Assembly: GCF_015706575.1 (NCBI RefSeq)
Contig: NW_024037064.1
Coordinates: 11,137,606-11,201,605, forward strand
Length of the DNA stretch: 64,000 bases
Direction: 5' to 3'
DNA from: Patiria miniata
Taxonomy: Eukaryota > Echinodermata > Asteroidea > Valvatida > Asterinidae
Shown here one piece after another: positions 61,060 to 64,000 of the stretch (position 1 is the first letter of the stretch; each line of letters starts with the position of its first letter). A program made the position numbers and the translations under genes. The notes under the pieces were generated by a model. The model was not told the DNA's origin. It was given only the letters and a program-made list of their open reading frames with translations, and did no database searches.

Positions 61060-62400
61060 AAAAGGTCCTCAGAATTTCACCAGCCAAGTTTGAGGTCTCA
61101 ATTCAATTCGAGAAGACTTTTCTTAAATAATTTGAACCTGAGAGTGAAGCCAAGTGATTTCAATTTGAAGCCTACGACAAGACTAGGACATGTCCATGAG
61201 CTGTTTGATAAGATTGACCCTTCAGTAGTCTGGTGGCATGACTATAGAAATGTGTAAAAATAGAGATTGGGTACCACTACCAGATGCTTCTTTTGACAAA
61301 AGGTGTTGGACTGGTTGTTTGATGTGCCAGTTTATTTTCTTGCATTGCATGTTTTTACTATCTTAACTTTTGGGACTCTAGATCTCATACACATACTATT
61401 GAGAGTCCCAAATGTAGGATGGGGCTATAGAATATACTTATAGAGCATGTATAAAAGAAATATATTCTAGACTTGACCAGAAAACGTGGGGGCTGCCTAC
61501 TACAGTCACAGTCAGCTTGGTGCAACTTTGTTTTCTAGTCCATACTAGACTAAAGCAAAATTTATTTTATTGTGATCTAACAAGGGTAGTCCATTTCAGT
61601 TTAAAGAACTGCTCAGAGAGCCCTCATATAAAAATGAAATGGAAATAAAATGAAACGAAATTATAGGCCTAATTTAAATAGTAGACAAAACATACAACAT
61701 GTATGTATTCAACATGTATACACGCACATATGTACACATAAAAATCCGCTTATAGAAAATAAATGAAGCTTTATGTTGCTATACATCACATGAAGTACCC
61801 CAATATAAGACCAAGTAGAACAAATCACGTTAGGATAAAATTCTGCTTCAAAAAACAATGACTGTAAAATAGAACAGTCCCCCAATTACACCTGCAAAAA
61901 CAACATGCTCAGATAAACATGTGCGTTGTATAAAATGCAATTGCATTCCTGCAAAAAATTTACATGTCCCAAACATTATACATGTACACCTAGCCAAAAT
62001 TCACATGTAAACACACTGAGTGTAACCTGCATGTGAATGTTTTAAAATAAAACTGAATTGACAGTTACCCATTACAAATACTAAATGCATAAAACTTTTG
62101 TCTTAAAATCAAATTTTGTACAAAATATTTTTCTCCCCATGCAAAAAAAGTTGGAAAGAATGTAGTATCCAGACGCCACAGTTGTGCACAGAGTCTATGC
62201 ATGGAGAGTCAAGAAAATTGCCTAATTTCCTAACAAAATTTGAAATGATCTCAGTCCCACATTCATGTCTTTTAAAATGTTTGCAATGACTGACCTTTAT
62301 TGAGTTGATACATGAAAAAAAAGTGGCGTCAGATTGCAACATTCTGTCCAAAAGTTTCTCAAAGAAAGTTTCTTCGGAATGTTAAGTGACACATTAGAAT
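61060..62400. other. No recognised feature
   Basis: AT-rich sequence without a supported gene or repeat. Confidence 0.4.
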
Positions 62401-62743
62401 CACAAAGTTTTACTCACCTGTACGAATTAGTGAAGAACTTTTACAAATTCCAAGTGAACTGTTGCAAGTATACTCCACAGAATCTCCTTTTGCCGCTTGA
62501 AAAATTATGAAGAATAGCGTTGGTTGATCGGTGAAGAAATAGTCGCGGCCTCCATACCTGCCATTTTTGTCTTTGTACACGACTGTACGCACGGCGTCAG
62601 TACGTGGTCCAAGCGTACCCAAAGCGTCCACGAAATGTCAAAAAATACTGCCGGTTTTTCACTTTCGCGGCTTCCATTTGTCAAAGACATACACTCACAA
62701 TAGTCTATGACTAGTAAATTAGGGTTCAGACACATTGGTGTAC

Positions 62744-62829
62744 CTCAGTCTAGCCAGCGAATGCAGAAATTCCAGGTTCAACTTTTCCAGAAGTTCCCAG
62801 CGAAACGCACACCTTTCACATGCCGCCAT
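62744..62829 (-). CDS. Candidate first coding exon, minus strand (weak)
   Basis: An ATG in a favourable context (TTGCAATGGCGGCATG) opens 28 codons beginning MAACERCAFRWELLEKLNLE, then FLHSLARL, before CTGAG/GTACAC, a possible donor. The reading is dense in Leu and charged residues and could form a helix. I do not recognise the protein and could not find a following exon: the frame at 62420-62631 (VRTVVYKDKNGRYGGRDYFF and on, ending at ACAG/GTGAGT) has a good donor but no clear acceptor. It may be part of the same transcript, or a chance frame. Confidence 0.2.
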
Positions 62830-63344
62830 TGCAATTTCCACGTGGCTTAGACTTTGCTCAAGTCTGGTCTCGTTTTTGTTTGGAGCGGTGTACGTTGCAC
62901 ACACATACAAACAGTTTTTTGGGTACTAATCCAATTTCAATCCAACTTGAGTCAAGACTAAAGTTGTTTTGCGCGGGAATTATAGGTTTTCGAAACCGTG
63001 GCTTTGTTCTGGAATCGGATCAAGAAATAACTAGCCACCTTATTTGGAGAAAGGTGGAGGCCACTGGCTCAAACTGAATTCATGTTAAGCTTCTAGAAAT
63101 TATAATCCTTATTGTATGGCCAATAAGATTAAAATATGTGTGTTTAGTTTTGACATGAAAGGGCCGAAAGGCTTCAACGATTTGGCGAAATCACCCGAGT
63201 CGGAAACAAAGCCGGTGTTTCAAAAACACCTTTATTCGTCTGCACGAACGCGGAAATACATGCTATTCTTCCTTTTTGCATATTAAAACAATGCAGGACT
63301 ACAAAAGTATTACAATTGAATAACAAGTAATTCAAGCGTATTCT

Positions 63345-63510
63345 CTAATTAAATGAGACATCGAACAACAAAATCGGTCCCGTTTAGTTATTGAATAAAT
63401 ACAGAATAAGTTTTTGCGAATTATTTGTGGCCTATAGTTCTCGCAGCGAAGACAGGTTCCCGCCTCATCAGTATCGATAATGCAGGGACCAGGAACCAGT
63501 CTACTCGTGG
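63345..63510 (-). repeat. Dispersed repeat with protein-like conservation, copy 2
   Basis: Counterpart of 32117-32290 in the same orientation. AATGAGACATCGAACAACAA, AATCGGTCCCG and CATCAGTATCGATAATGCAG mark the match. A poly-C run follows at 63533. Confidence 0.6.
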
Positions 63511-64000
63511 GGCGCATCTTATTTTGCGCAAAGCCCCCCCCCCCCCCAAAAAAAAGTCCAAGACATAAATTAGAGGGAGTTGGTTAAAATATAATCAAAA
63601 ACAGTCGACCACAATTCCTCTTCGACTGCAATTAAGGGTCAATACATATCATGTTAAATGTGTTTACAATTATAATATGTTGCGGTCACGTGATGCCCAA
63701 CTTTCAGCAAATTGTTCTCTTCTGCACTGCATGTGTATCTCATGAAATGTAATTTGTGTGAACGTGGTGATATCAACTGTTTAACGTGGACATAATAACA
63801 TGCAAAAGATGCTTAAATGTTTTGGTTGCCTGTTGGTTGCCCGTTGGTGTGACGTCACAGGTAACACGGTCTGTATGACCCTGTAGACCATCTCTCCCCC
63901 CCCCCCCTTGTAAGGGACCGTGACCATTCAGCCCTGGTATGAAAAGGGCCCCCCGGTACCTCGTGCGGTCCAAAGCCAGTCCGGTCTTCAGCCCATTCTC

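Noticed and set aside
59698-63910. Poly-C and poly-A runs (59700, 60222, 63533, 63893)
   Set aside because: Simple homopolymers and likely length-unstable sites; no function inferred.

Overview
The window is AT-rich, repeat-dense, intron-bearing animal DNA. It holds one gene I can recognise: the 3' two-thirds of a class A (rhodopsin-type) GPCR on the + strand, with four coding exons spread over 15.6 kb (38704-54273). Splice sites and reading frame agree across all three introns. The predicted protein runs from TM3 (DRY motif) through TM4, the ECL2 cysteine, TM5, TM6 and TM7 (NPIIY) and best resembles the orexin/hypocretin receptor group. The exons for the N-terminus, TM1-TM2 and the C-terminal tail were not found. 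The dispersed repeats (tRNA-derived SINEs with a shared CTTGCCCAAG-like centre and a GCGCTATATAAGA-like tail, and a palindromic CCTCYGCCAAGGAGG element) are of a kind I know from marine invertebrate deuterostomes. An echinoderm is my best guess, with hemichordate or amphioxus not excluded. No taxonomic search was possible.

Layout. 1-38 kb is apparently non-coding and filled with repeats: palindromic and foldback MITEs (41-260, 16375-16597, 17617-18249, 21791-22116, 25867-26456), mariner-like ends, three SINE-type families, a 131-bp tandem repeat interrupted by a SINE with a clear target-site duplication (3146-4040), inverted 21-bp minisatellites (6550-6700 and 10380-10640) and a long dispersed repeat carrying an ACTA microsatellite (5764-6312 and 32427-32969). 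38.2-54.3 kb is the GPCR locus. Just upstream of its first visible exon are three decayed tandem copies of the start of that exon, each with the matching intron end. Its introns hold a 108-bp tandem array, a 950-bp GATGAG/GATGAA array and assorted MITEs and SINEs. 54.3-64 kb is again mostly repeats: a hAT-like non-autonomous element (58971-59391) and several tandem duplications. One weak candidate first exon lies on the minus strand near 62.8 kb.

No rRNA, functional tRNA, CRISPR array, LTR element or intact transposase or reverse transcriptase was recognised. Most long open frames are chance frames or lie in low-complexity repeats. The most unusual signals are the tandem fossil exon starts in front of the GPCR exon, and the number of different long inverted-repeat elements in so short a stretch.
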